Assembly: GCA_023101885.1 (NCBI GenBank)
Contig: JALPQD010000303.1
Span: 2,848,786-2,912,785, forward strand
DNA: 64,000 bases
Source: Typhlomys cinereus
Taxonomy: Eukaryota; Chordata; Mammalia; Rodentia; Platacanthomyidae
Direction: 5' to 3'
Positions 22,534 through 32,811 of this stretch are shown in pieces. The notes beneath the pieces are model-generated. The model was not told the origin of the DNA. It ran no database searches and saw nothing but the letters and a program-made list of their open reading frames with translations. Position numbers and translations under genes: made by a program. The stretch's first letter is position 1. Each line of letters starts with the position of its first letter.

Positions 22534-24427
22534 ATGGTCTACACTTTCCTCATCCACTCCTTGAGGGCTGCAAATTTAGAAGATGCAGGTCTTTGCCGCG
22601 TACTCTACTCCTGTGTCTTTGGCACTGAGAAGCCACCGGATGACCTACGGCCACATGGGACAGAGCGGGACAGGCTACTACGAAAGGAACAGATTCTGGC
22701 TGTGGCCAGGTAATAATACAGCACAATCCCATGTTTAGTCCAACAAAGAACTGATTGTGATGGCCCTGGGTGGGAAAGAGAAGCAGGAGGACTAAGAATC
22801 AGAGAAACATTTCCCCATAGTCTCCCACCATTGTTGATAAGTGTTCATATGGAAAAGAATTGAAGCAATAATGCTATTACCATTATTACAGTTATTGGGT
22901 TTGTGTCTAAGTCTTTCATGTATATTATTTTATTTAACCCTCACAAAACCTAACCTTTCAGGAAGTTACAGTTATTATCCTCTCTTTACAGATGAGTAAA
23001 CTGAGGTACAGAGTGCTTAAGGAGCTTAACCTGCCCAAGGTTATGCATCTAAATCATGTTATAATGGAGACTTGAGTGTAGGCAGGCAGACCCCAGTGCA
23101 GATTGAACTTGCTTTACAGTTCAGGACTTGTCAAGACCTTCACCATGCCTGTAGATTCTGCATCTCAAGGAAGAGAGAGAATGTGTTGCTGTCAGGAGAT
23201 GCAGAGAAGTTTAGAAAATACTGCGTAAGGGTAGAGTGACTAGACTGGAACCTTTCCATCCCCAACAGATGCCAGTGTCCGCTGGTCACTCTGGGTGGGG
23301 AATTACCACCTGGGACAACCTTCACCACCTCCTGCTATCCCCTTGTTCCTTGTCTTCCTCCCTGTCACACAGAAAACCAAACAAATGCCTTTTGATTTTT
23401 GTTATTGTTTATTTATTGGAGACAGTCTGTCCCAGTATCTGGCTATCCCAGGCTGGTCTCCCAACTCACTATGTGATCCTCCTATTTTACTGACCTGTGC
23501 CATCACACCTGACTAACAAATGTCTTTCAAACCAGCCTGTGTGTGGCCAGACTGGAAGGTGATAGGAAGAAGCAGGAGTCTTCAAATGCCTTGACAATCA
23601 TGTGGAAGGTCCTCACTGCTAAAAAAGGGTTGTAGGAGGGGACAAAGTGGAGAGGTTACATGGCCCCATTGGGTGACTTTGTTCTCCCTGCTTACCTGTC
23701 TGCAGAGGAAGCCTCTGTGAAGCAGGCAAAGCAAAAATCATCTCCCCTGGTCTTTTATCCAGCCAGAGGAGCAGTGTCAGATCCTGCTTTCCCTTGGCCG
23801 TGTAGTATAAAGTGATTCAGAGTCTGTGGGCTGGAGTCTGGATTTCCATATAGTTATACTGACTGGCTGTTTGGCTCTGGGCAGGTCACTAATGGGAATA
23901 ATAGTAGCTTCCAGCTCCAGGATAGTTGTGAGCATGGCAGAAGTGTGTTTGGGGAAGGTGCTTTGGTGACCTTGCCAGCCTTACTTGCCCCCTTTCACAG
24001 ACAGGTAGAATCACTATGCCAGCTACAGCAGCAGGCATCTGGCCGACCACCCGTGGACCTGCAGCCTCAGAGTTCAGATGATCCTGTGCCCCTGCATGAG
24101 GCCCCACACGGAGCATTCCACCTGGCAGCTGGGGACCCTTTCCAGGAGCCACACATAGTGGTATGGCTGGGCATTCTCTCACTGGGCTTTGCCCTGGTGT
24201 TGGATACCCATGAGAACCTGCTGTTGGCTGAGAGCACCCTCCGGCTACTGGCCCGCCTCCTTCTTGACCACCTCCGGCTGCTGACACCTGGGAACAACCT
24301 TCTCTTGCGGACTGACCGAATTGAGGGCATCCTTGCCCGCTTTCTGCCCCATGGGCAGCTGCTCTTCCTCAATGACCAGTTTGTTCAGGATCTGGAGAAA
24401 GAATTCATTGCTGCCTGGCCCCGCTGA
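22534..24427 (+). CDS. AP5S1: AP-5 complex subunit sigma-1 (AP5S1), 2 coding exons, 200 aa
   Basis: Small (sigma) subunit of the fifth adaptor-protein complex, which works with SPG11 and SPG15 at late endosomes/lysosomes in membrane-protein retrieval. Coding exons are 22534-22709 and 24001-24427, with GT/AG borders; the split Arg codon (AG|A) joins them. The 200 aa product equals human AP5S1 in length and aligns throughout, from MVYTFLIHSLRA at the N-terminus through RRKEQ-type LLRKEQILAVARQVES to FVQDLEKEFIAAWPR at the end. The fold expected for the family is longin-like. The start ATG has G at -3 and +4, and no upstream ATG lies between the acceptor at 22497 and the start. No frameshift or stop is seen. 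Confidence 0.96.
22885..23120 (-). mobile_element. MIR element (reverse)
   Basis: Shows the MIR signature in reverse: 'ttatttaaccctcacaaaac', 'ttatcctctctttacagatg', 'agtaaactgaggtacagag' and 'cttaacctgcccaaggtta'. This is an ancient mammalian SINE. Confidence 0.85.
23398..23518 (-). mobile_element. B1-like SINE (reverse)
   Basis: 'ggagacagtctgtcccagta', 'ctatcccaggctggtctccc' and 'gtgccatcacacctgac' match a reversed B1 body. Confidence 0.65.
23812..23935 (+). mobile_element. MIR-like fragment
   Basis: 'gggctggagtctggattt', 'ctgtttggctctgggcaggt' and 'cactaatgggaataatag' follow the order of the MIR consensus in the forward direction. Confidence 0.55.
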
Positions 24428-25005
24428 TCCCTTGCTGAAATCGGCTTCCTCCAAGGGCAAGGAGGGAAGGAAGAGGTTGCACACAACCCGGGGAAGCTTA
24501 GCATCTGCCTCCTGCCCAGCCTGCTTTTGGTTCTCATGTGCCGCCACACCCAGAGCAAATGGATGGGACAGGTTGGCAGGAAGGGACCTGGGCAGTAGAG
24601 GGCCGAGTCTTTCGTAGGGCAGTGGAATTGCAGAAAATCCTGAGCAAACAGTGGAGTTTTGCACTGTGGACTTTGGACTTCTGCACTGTGTTGGCCATGC
24701 TTGACCCCACTTTCCAACCCTATAGCCCCAGCTGAAGCAGCAGGAGTGCCTACAGACCTTAGCTCACCCTCTCACCCCAAGCCCAGTTGGTCACAGCACT
24801 AAAGACTATACAGCATCTTTGAAGATTTTGTTAGCAAGACCTGCTGTTTCCAGCTCCCCCACAGTTCAGAGAGCCTATTGGACTGGGGATTGTCTTAACC
24901 TATACCTGTTAGGCAGACTGAGGTCAGATAACCACCGACTTCCCTTATCTGCTGGCAGGTCTAGTCCAAGATTTTGAATAAAAAACACTGGCCACATGAC
25001 TTTGC
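24428..25005 (+). other. AP5S1: AP5S1 3' UTR with poly(A) signal
   Basis: Runs from the TGA (24425-24427) to about 20 nt after the AATAAA at 24977-24982, with GT-rich sequence beyond. It is free of SINEs. Confidence 0.8.
24977..24982 (+). terminator. AP5S1: AP5S1 poly(A) signal AATAAA
   Basis: Canonical hexamer within 'ttttgaataaaaaacactgg', 550 nt after the stop. A TG/T-rich element follows near 25010. Confidence 0.8.
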
Positions 25006-25945
25006 CCTCTCTGTGAGTTCGATGGCTGCAGGCTGCTCCCGTGTGCACCTGTCTGGATGGCCACTGAGCTGGGGTCCTGATCCTCCCTCAGGATCCTCCC
25101 TAAGAGGCTTCTTATAAGGCCTCCATGTCTTCTCCCCTCCTCACTGGTTCACGTGCTTCCTTGGGATGGTGACACTTGCTTCTTCTCCTGAGATGTCCAT
25201 CTCAGGGCACAGGTTGTATGAATCCTGAGGAGCGAAGCTGAGGCAAGGATTAGGTACAAGTGGCTTATATGGGAAGCAGGTTTCAGAAAGCAGGGGAGAG
25301 GAGGCAGCTCATACTGGTGTGTTTGTCAAGCTTATGACTACATGGGGAGTTCAGTGTTTACTCTGGGGACCAGCATGCATAGTCACCTTGGATTTTCTTA
25401 CCTGAGTGAAATAGGTGTTCACTCACTTCCTTCAGTGTGTGGTTGCCCTTCCAGGGTACTACCTCTCTAGATCTTTCAACCTCTAGAAAAAGCTCTCGAG
25501 CAGGGATTGTGGGCCTGTCTGCACCTTGAAGGCTGTTTCAGTCTTTTATCAGCAATTTCCTATGATGACTTAAAATTACTGTGATGATGAAAACAAAACC
25601 AAAAAAACCTTGTTTACATCGATGTTTATGATCTGCCTGGTTATCTGCAAAGGCGAGGCTTTTTGGCATGTGTAGAATAGGCCTCTTGGGTGATCAGGTG
25701 CAGGCCCTACTGCTTGCTTGCCATGGGTCATGTGTTTTTGGGCACCCAGGACAGACCCACCCCCACTGGCCTGGGAGGCAGCATTGTGTCTGCCAATAGT
25801 ATCTGGAAGCACCACTGAGAGGCAGTCGATAGAGAGGCTGTGTTCTCCCTTGAACGGACCTGCTGGCTTCAGTAAGAGTCCAAGCCTGCCTGGTCTGAGT
25901 TCTTTCTGCTTCTTTCAAACTGAACCTGAGTTTTGAGTCTCTGCT
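25005..25945. other. Intergenic after AP5S1, no gene recognised
   Basis: Largely non-repetitive. No ORF in it has recognisable protein content. Confidence 0.5.
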
Positions 25946-25958
25946 CCCTCCAGGTTTT

Positions 25959-26204
25959 CTTTTTATTTATTCAATTGTGCATGTGTGTGTGTATAGAATC
26001 ACAGGCGAATTTGGGAACCACCATGGACCACCTCCACTTCCTCATTGTTTTCTCTGCCCCGGGATTCACAGACTCTGCCCTACCAGGATCAGAAACGCAG
26101 GCCGCCCCTGCTTCCGCCCAGCGTCTATATGTGGGGTCTAGGATCCGAACTCAGGACCTTCCGCTTGCAAGGCAGAGGCTTAACCCCTGAACCACCTCTC
26201 CAGC
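25959..26204 (-). mobile_element. Young tRNA-headed SINE (reverse) with target-site duplication
   Basis: The body runs from a T-rich tail at the left to the reversed head 'acccctgaaccacctctcca' at the right. CCAGGTTTT flanks it at 25950-25958 and 26205-26213. It is highly similar to the copies at 27125-27448, 36164-36465, 42012-42299, 44378-44658 and 46161-46437. Confidence 0.85.
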
Positions 26205-26429
26205 CCAGGTTTTGTTGCTTTGAGAAAATACCTGACCAAAACAACTGAAAGAAAGGTTTTATTTTTCAATGTTTATATTAGAACGGGACTTTTAAATATA
26301 TTATTTACTTGAGAGAGGGAAAGAGAAAGAGAAGGCCCCTGCATGCATGCCATGGCACACAAGAGGCAGGAAGGGGTAAGGGTCAGAGACAACTTCAGGT
26401 CACTAAATTAGTAAGAAAGCACTTGTCAT

Positions 26430-26860
26430 AGTTGAACATAGGTGTCAACTTGACTGTTGAGGGTTTAAGCTCTGGGCACATTTGTGGAAAATTAATAGTT
26501 GAATTAAGCCCAGAGCAAACCTGCAAGAGATTGTCTAGCTAATGAGAAAAATCCAGCCCATGGTGGGTGGGACTAGGCTCTGAAATAAATCACAGAGAGG
26601 TGGTTGAGAGAGTTGGCATCCTTCTGTATACTTGGCCAGACATTCTGGTCTAGCAAGTAAGGATTGTCCCCCTCACAGCTGTTATGTGGTGATGGTGTGG
26701 CTAGTTCCCTCGGCCCCGGTGTTGGTGCATGCTCTGGACTAAGCTGGACTAAGAACTGAAACCAGTAATCATAATAGAAAATAAGCCCCTTGTTCCCTTA
26801 AGCTGTTTGATGATCATTTATCAGCAACCATGCAGGCGAACGAACTGCAACAACACCTTA
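26430..26860 (+). mobile_element. ~430 bp interspersed repeat, copy B
   Basis: Collinear with copy A at 20435-20866 over its whole length, with scattered substitutions. It starts 'aggtgtcaacttgactgttg' and ends 'cgaactgcaacaacacc'. Confidence 0.7.
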
Positions 26861-27124
26861 AATACTGAGCTTTCTTGCTGGTTCCAGAAAGGTTTATTTT
26901 GGCTCAAGGTTCCAGGGTGCAGTCTACCATAACAAGGAAGTTATGGCAGCTGGTCACATTGAGTATGCTGTCAGGAGACAGTGATGAATTCCTGTTCTTA
27001 GTTCCCTTTCTCCTTTCTATGTAGCCCAGGACCCAGCTCATGGATTCCTGCCACCCACACTTACGGTCTTCCCACCTCAACTAACCTAATCTAGATAACC
27101 AGGATTCAAAATCCTGTCAAGTTG

Positions 27125-27448
27125 GGGCTGGAGAGGTGGCTCAGGGGTTAAGCCTCCGCCTTGCAGGAGAAAGGTCCTGAGTTCGGTTCCCAGATCCCAC
27201 GGATAGATGCCAGGCGGAAGCGGGGGCGACCTGCGCTTCTGGTCCTGGTAGGGCGGAGCCTGTGAATCCCGGGGCAGAAGGAGGTGGAGGCGTCCATAGT
27301 GGTTTGCGAATTCGTCCGTGGTTCTACACACACACAGACACACACACACACACAGACACACACGCACGCACATACACACGCACATGCGCACAGTTGAATA
27401 AATAATAATAATAATAAAAAAATTTTAAAAAAATTACATGTTAAAAAA
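27125..27448 (+). mobile_element. Young tRNA-headed SINE (forward) with 17 bp target-site duplication
   Basis: The head 'ggggctggagaggtggctca' at 27125 leads into the tRNA-like B box (cctgagttcggttccc), the conserved body and a CA-rich then AATAAT-rich tail. AAAATCCTGTCAAGTTG flanks it at 27108-27124 and 27449-27465, a perfect duplication indicating recent L1-driven insertion. Confidence 0.92.
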
Positions 27449-27659
27449 AAAATCCTGTCAAGTTGACAATATTAACCATCACACAGGCAGATAACACAGG
27501 CTATAATTGTTGTATTTCATAATAAGAATATATTAAATTTTGTAAGAATTAGCCAAAGTTTTCCAAAAATGGCTGTTATCTTGAATTCCTTTTTAGTCAC
27601 CTGAAAGTCCTGCTTGCTTTATACATTCGTTAGCATTTCATATTGGCAGAGCTTAGGAT

Positions 27660-28050
27660 TTTTATCATTTGTGATTTGTCAACTCGACAGACTCTGTAAA
27701 CACCAAAGAGACAGACTTCCAGACACACAGTAGGGTTTATTTAGACTAGGTTAGCCTCTGGCACATCTGTGAGGGATCATCTTGGTTAGTTTACCTGAGG
27801 TGGGAGGATCAACTCTAAGGTCCAGTAAGTCCAGCACTATCCCCTGGACTTGGGTCCAGGTGTACAAGGGAGGAAGCTAGCTGAGCACAGAGATTGTTTC
27901 CCTTTATGTCCTGATTACTGGTGGCCAACTAGTGTCCTGCTGCTGCTGCACCTCCCCTGCCGTGATGGACTGGCCCCTTGAAACTGTGAGCCAAAATAAG
28001 TCCTTCTTTAAATTGCTTTTGTCTTATCACAGTCACAGAAAATAACCAAG
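27660..28050. mobile_element. Unassigned interspersed repeat (LTR- or L1-end-like)
   Basis: It begins 'tgtgatttgtcaactcgaca' and contains 'gccaaaataagtccttcttt' near its right end. It resembles widespread rodent repeats I recall by sequence style, but I cannot name the family. Confidence 0.4.
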
Positions 28051-28112
28051 ACCATTCTTACAGGTGTGTGCTGCTATCTCATTGTCTTGTGATTCCTTTA
28101 CTTTAATGAAAT

Positions 28113-28392
28113 CTTTTTTAAAAAAAAAAATTAGTGTGTGTGTGTGTGTGTGTGTGTTCGAGGGCACTGTGTGTCCCCGTGGAGGCCCAAGGGTAACTTT
28201 GGGAATCATCCTAGATTGCTTCTACCTCCTTCTTGGTAGCTCTTGGTGGCTCTGCCAGAAGTGGAAGTGCAGGGCTGGAAGTGCAGGCTACTGATGTTTC
28301 TGGCTGGCGTTTTTACATGGGACCTGGGATCTGAACTCAGGACTTTCTACTTGCAAGACAGAGTCTTAACCCCTGAACCATCTCTCCACCCC
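28113..28392 (-). mobile_element. tRNA-headed SINE, older subfamily (reverse)
   Basis: TG-tail, 'gtggaggcccaagggtaact', 'ggcgtttttacatgggacct', then the reversed head 'gaaccatctctccacccc'. TAATGAAAT occurs on both sides (28104-28112 and 28393-28401). An 'agtgcagg' segment is duplicated inside (about 28262-28290). Confidence 0.75.
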
Positions 28393-28449
28393 TAATGAAA
28401 TTTTTATATGCTTGCTTGCCATGCTAAGGGGTCTTTCATCTACTTTTTT

Positions 28450-28710
28450 TTTAATGCATGTGTGTATACATGTGCAAATATGTGTGTATGTGTTGGTCTG
28501 AATTTGATATCTTGTGTCTTCTTCAATCACTCTCCACTATTATTAAGGCAGGGTCTCTCAGTTGAACCCAGAGCCTCCCAGTTAGCTAGGTTAGTTAGCT
28601 TGCACTAAGGATTTCTTGTCTTTGCCTGAGATATTCAGGTGGAGATACAAATTCCAGTTTTCACACTTGTGAAATAAGTGCCTTATCCAATGAGCCAGCT
28701 CCTCTGCCCT
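28450..28710 (-). mobile_element. B4/RSINE-like element (reverse)
   Basis: 'caatcactctccactattat', 'ggcagggtctctcagttgaa' and the reversed head 'ccaatgagccagctcctctg' define it. Confidence 0.5.
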
Positions 28711-28747
28711 TGCTTGTTTTTTAAACTGGTTATTTCTTTTCTTTCTC

Positions 28748-29075
28748 TGGTGGGGTGTGACTACACCTGCAGTCCTAGCATAGGAGTCTGAGGCAGGACG
28801 AGCATGAACTTGAGGCAGTCCTGGCTACCTAGTGATAGGCCAACCGGGACTATATAGTAAGACTTTATATAAAAAGCAAAATCAAATTTTTATTTTTTAT
28901 AGGGTCACCAGGTAGATAGATGTTCTACCATTAAGCTACATTCTTAGTCTTATGCTTTAAAAAAAGGTTTTCTTACTAAGGATTAAACCCAAGATCTCAT
29001 ACATGCCAAGCAAGGATTATGCCACAAGTCCTGGGTACAATCTCCAGCGCTACCAGAAAAAAAAGTGTGTGTGTG
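28748..29075. mobile_element. B1-like (+) followed by reverse ID-like fragments
   Basis: A forward B1-like body lies at 28748-28875. Reverse ID-like pieces follow at about 28890-28960 and 28970-29060 (aggattaaacccaagatctc). A TG tract follows at 29065-29088. Confidence 0.5.
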
Positions 29076-29089
29076 TGTGTGTGTGTATG

Positions 29090-29214
29090 TGAAGCAGCTT
29101 ATGTAAACTAAGTGGGCCTGAGTGCTGACATGGTGACATGAATTTGATCCCCAGAATCCATATGGTGAAAGAAGAAAAGTGACTTTTTTAAGGTATCCTC
29201 TTGACTTCCACACA

Positions 29215-29261
<47 letters not shown>

Positions 29262-29262
29262 A
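29090..29262 (+). mobile_element. Diverged tRNA-headed SINE with (CT)n tail
   Basis: 'gcctgagtgctgacatggtg', 'atttgatccccagaatccat' and 'tcttgacttccacacacatt' followed by an uninterrupted CT microsatellite at 29219-29260. Confidence 0.5.
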
Positions 29263-30520
29263 ATAGACTTTTGAGACACCAGAAGAAACTTGGGTAGAAA
29301 CCTCTGTCCTTTCAGAGCTGTTTCTGTAACTTCCTTTGCGCTTACTTTATGTTTTCAGACGAAAGGGTCTTTTTCTTCAGCCTATAATCTCCAGGGCTTA
29401 TGCTCTACCTTTTTTGTTTTCTAAACATATCCAGCACCTACCAGCCAGCCCTATGCAATACAGCAACACACACTGAATGAACAGTGAGCAAAGGATAAGG
29501 TGGTTTAGAGAACATTCTGGGCTGGGAAACCCAGAATTTCACCATGTTAAGACAGCTTTTTTTCCTCTCAGTGCTAGTGATGGAACCCAGGGCCTATTAT
29601 CAACACTCCTCCTCCCTTCGTGTGACCTGCCTTTCTCCTGGGGTACAGATAATGTAACAGGCATTCTTATTTCTCAAGGCTGGTACTCCCTGGAGGGCAA
29701 GTTCCCATCGCAAAGATAAGTACCAAGTTACAAGAAAGAAACAATCATGTGCATCTGTCCCCTGACTTCTGGGAGCGCCCTTGGTCAGAAGTAACTCTGG
29801 AATGCTTTCTACAGGCTCAAAATGACCAGGAAAGAGTCTTCTCTCAACACTGGGGGGGGGGGGAGACGGCGCTATAATTGGGTCTTACTGCAGGCCCATG
29901 ATTTCTGCCTTGAGGGAAATCAGGTAAAAAGTAGCCAGAACTCCTTCCTGTAAAACAGAGCAAGGTCAGAACTGCTGTAACTTGCCCTTACCAGCCTCAG
30001 AGGCCACCGGTGGAGCTGCGAAGCCTCCACTCTCAGCTGGAGAGAGGAGGCCCCTGGGCGTTGCGGGCTTATTCTTGGTGGGAGATAAAAAGGACACGAA
30101 AGCCTGTGGTTCTGGAAAGTCCACGTGAGGAAACAAAGACGTCCTGGCCAGTCCAGCGAGACAAGGCAAGGGCTGACACACAAAAGGTAAGCAAAATCAG
30201 TGAGTACCAAGTCAGTACATACAATGAAAGGAAAGAACCAAGCCAGGATATAAATGAAGACTATGAAGCACGTACAGTCAGGTGTAATTAGAAACAGACT
30301 CCATGAAAAGACCAGTAATGAATCCGGAGATGCTCAGTAGAGAATCTAGGGTGAGGAGGGACAATTGCACAGACTCATCATACTTGATCCTGAATGATAA
30401 AAAGTGGGAAGTATGTACAGGTGGCCTCCCCAAGGGCATGCCCTTGCAGGGGACCTTGGTGAATGTCCCTAGAAACAGGCCATCACTTTTGAGTGTCAGA
30501 AATCCTGCAAGCAGGCAGGT
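29263..30520. other. Intergenic, no gene recognised
   Basis: Mostly unique sequence. A G-run of ten lies at about 29853-29862. Open frames do not resemble known proteins. Confidence 0.5.
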
Positions 30521-30755
30521 GCCTCACACGCCATAATCCCATAGTTTGAAGTTGAACAGGATTGAGTTTGAGGCCCATTCAAGTCATACAGTCATCGCTG
30601 TCCTGAGCTATGTGGTAAGACTGTCTCAAAAACCCCAAGTTAAGAAATAAATAAAATTCTGTCCTTGAGGGCTGGTGGTGTGACCCATGTTAAAGCCCTT
30701 GGGGTGAGGCCCTGGGCCTGAGCCCACTATCCTGCACCACAAAAGCAAGTAAATA
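30520..30755 (+). mobile_element. B1-ID composite SINE, diverged
   Basis: A B1-like half (about 30520-30645, ending gactgtctcaaaaacccc) is followed by an ID-like half (about 30668-30755, with gagggctggtggtgtgaccc). Confidence 0.45.
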
Positions 30756-31089
30756 AGCACTGCACCTGAATCTGATCAGGAACCTCCGGCAGATCCTGAT
30801 GGAGGAAAAGGTAGAAACAGCTGGCCTGTACTGGTAAAGGCAGCAGGGCAGCACCTCTGCTTAGGGGACTAAGAATCCCTGATGACCCAGGGTCTGCCCC
30901 AGTGTGAGAGCTGAGGTCCGGGAACCCAGAGCCAGGCAGGATGCACTGAGAGACTTCCTGCTCTTGGAACTTAATGGCAGCATGCATCTTGTTCTCCCCG
31001 ATGGCTGCCTAAGAAAGCCAGTTGAGACTAAAGCTGGATGAGTGAAGGAAATGCCTTTATTAGTGGGGCTGCCCGAAGAGAGGCAACTT

Positions 31090-31295
31090 GATATGCCACA
31101 AGAGGCCAGAACCCCCACAAGAGTAGAGAAGCCAGAGGTAACTCTAGAACCCGTAGAAGCAGATAGCAGGAGAGTGGGAGGGAGTGGGATGGATTGATGA
31201 AGGGAAGGAAAGGGAATGGGAGGGAGGCCGGATAGAGGGAAGCAGGGATCAGTACTCAATATGCTTGTAAAACTAGAAAAATAAAATTTAAAAAA
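31090..31295 (+). mobile_element. L1 3' end fragment
   Basis: A purine-rich stretch followed by 'atgcttgtaaaactagaaaa' with an AATAAA and A-rich end. It has the same layout as the L1 tail at 14480-15030. Confidence 0.5.
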
Positions 31296-31782
31296 AGTTT
31301 AAAAATTTCAGAGAAGTTGCTAAAGAAGAATCATCAGCACTAATATGTTAGAATACATATATTTTGAGATAATTTCTCAGAAACATATCCCAATGTCACA
31401 GCTGATGAAAATATTGTCAACAGCTCCAGCAGCAGTTATGTCCACATTGAAAGGCCCTTTCCAAAATTAAAAACAGTGAGTTACCTAAAACTTCACATCT
31501 GCCCAAAGTGACTGATGTCATTTTTGATTTATAGAGATAGAAAATGAAGTTTCTCCAAATATGTTTGAAGACCTAATAAAGGAATTCATAAAAGAGTGAG
31601 CTAGACACATGTGATGATTGGCCAAGAGAACACATTAATAAAGTAGTATGTATTGCAGCACATGAAATAGCAGCACCAAAATGTGGTTGCTTTAGTGTTA
31701 ACTGCACACCATTATGATCTCTATGTTTTATATATAAAATCTATGTAATATACATAAAATGAATATTTAGACATAGTTTTTT

Positions 31783-31985
31783 TCTGGGCTGATTAGATAG
31801 CTTAGCAGATAAGGTACTAACTGAAAACCTAGTGAATTCAGTTAAATCCCCAGAAGCCTATATGGTGAAAAGAGAAAACTGGCTTCTGGAAGCTGTCCTC
31901 TGACCTCCATACATGGCAGGGACACACCATACTCCTGCTTGCTCGTCTTTCAAATAAATAACAAATATTTTTAATAATAACAAAA
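31783..31985 (+). mobile_element. tRNA-headed SINE, diverged (forward)
   Basis: Head 'gctgattagatagcttagca', then 'tatggtgaaaagagaaaact', 'tgtcctctgacctccataca' and an AAT-rich tail. A related copy lies at 48825-49015. Confidence 0.55.
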
Positions 31986-32449
31986 AAGACCAGTTGATAC
32001 ACAGTGAGCTGGGAGGGGAAATAAAAGGAAAGTATTTTTCATGTCATAAAGAGTAGGTTAGGATAACCCTGACAAACACAGGCCTGGCTCTTGTCAGGGT
32101 GAGAGGAAACTGGCACTGTTCACAAACCTCCACTAGATGAATGCATGCTTGTCCCCAAAACTGAGAGCAGTTTCAGTGACTTGCCCTCTGCGTCCGTGAA
32201 TGGAAGTGAGATGTGTTGCTGGACTCAAGGCTCTGTGATTGCAGGCATACTCATGGCCTGGCCCTCTCAGTAAAACAGGTTTTTCTCTCCTGTCTTTAGA
32301 TTGGAGCACAGGAGTCTTTTGTTGGCACGATTCCTTATTTACCCAGCATATTTATTTAAAGTACACCATTTAATGACAATTTAAGACAGTGTACATATCC
32401 AGTACTCCTGTTGAACTGTTTGTAATTTATTTCTTTTTTTTTAATTGCC

Positions 32450-32811
32450 AGTGTAACAGTTACTCTTAACTATTACTGTGAGAGAACACTCAAAGTCAAG
32501 AAACTTAAAGGAGAAAGGGAGGTTTATTCAGCTTACGGTTCCAGAGGGAAGGTACAGTCTCTCAAAGCAGAGGCGGCATGGCTGGCTGGCCAAAGCTGGA
32601 GGAGGCTAAGTCACCGCAGACATCTTGGAAGCTGAGAACTGCAAAACTGCTTGCAGCAAAGGCTCACTTCTCCTGGAGGTAGGGTGGGACTAATTCACCT
32701 CAAGGCCCACCCCTTGTGGCAGCCTTCCTCCAGCAAGGCTCCACCTCTCAAGGTGCCATGACCTTGCTAAACACATGAGACAGTGGGGGACACATTTCAA
32801 ACCATGACAGC
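32450..32811 (+). mobile_element. ~365 bp interspersed repeat, copy 1
   Basis: From 'tgtaacagttactcttaact' to 'cacatttcaaaccatgacag'. It is collinear and closely similar to 38292-38645. The family is unassigned; with no TSDs seen I cannot tell an LTR from a DNA element or a duplication. Confidence 0.6.

Larger units (their letters stand above)
22710..24000 (+). other. AP5S1: AP5S1 intron between the coding exons
   Basis: Contains a reverse MIR (about 22885-23120), a reverse B1-like SINE (23398-23518) and a forward MIR-like stretch (about 23812-23935). The rest looks unique. The acceptor (cccctttcacag) is strong. Confidence 0.65.
26214..27480. mobile_element. Nested repeats: older element split by copy B and a young SINE
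   Basis: An older interspersed repeat (segments about 26214-26260 and 26880-27107, resuming at 27466) is interrupted by copy B of the ~430 bp repeat (about 26430-26860). A young SINE at 27125-27448 is inserted near its right end. Confidence 0.55.
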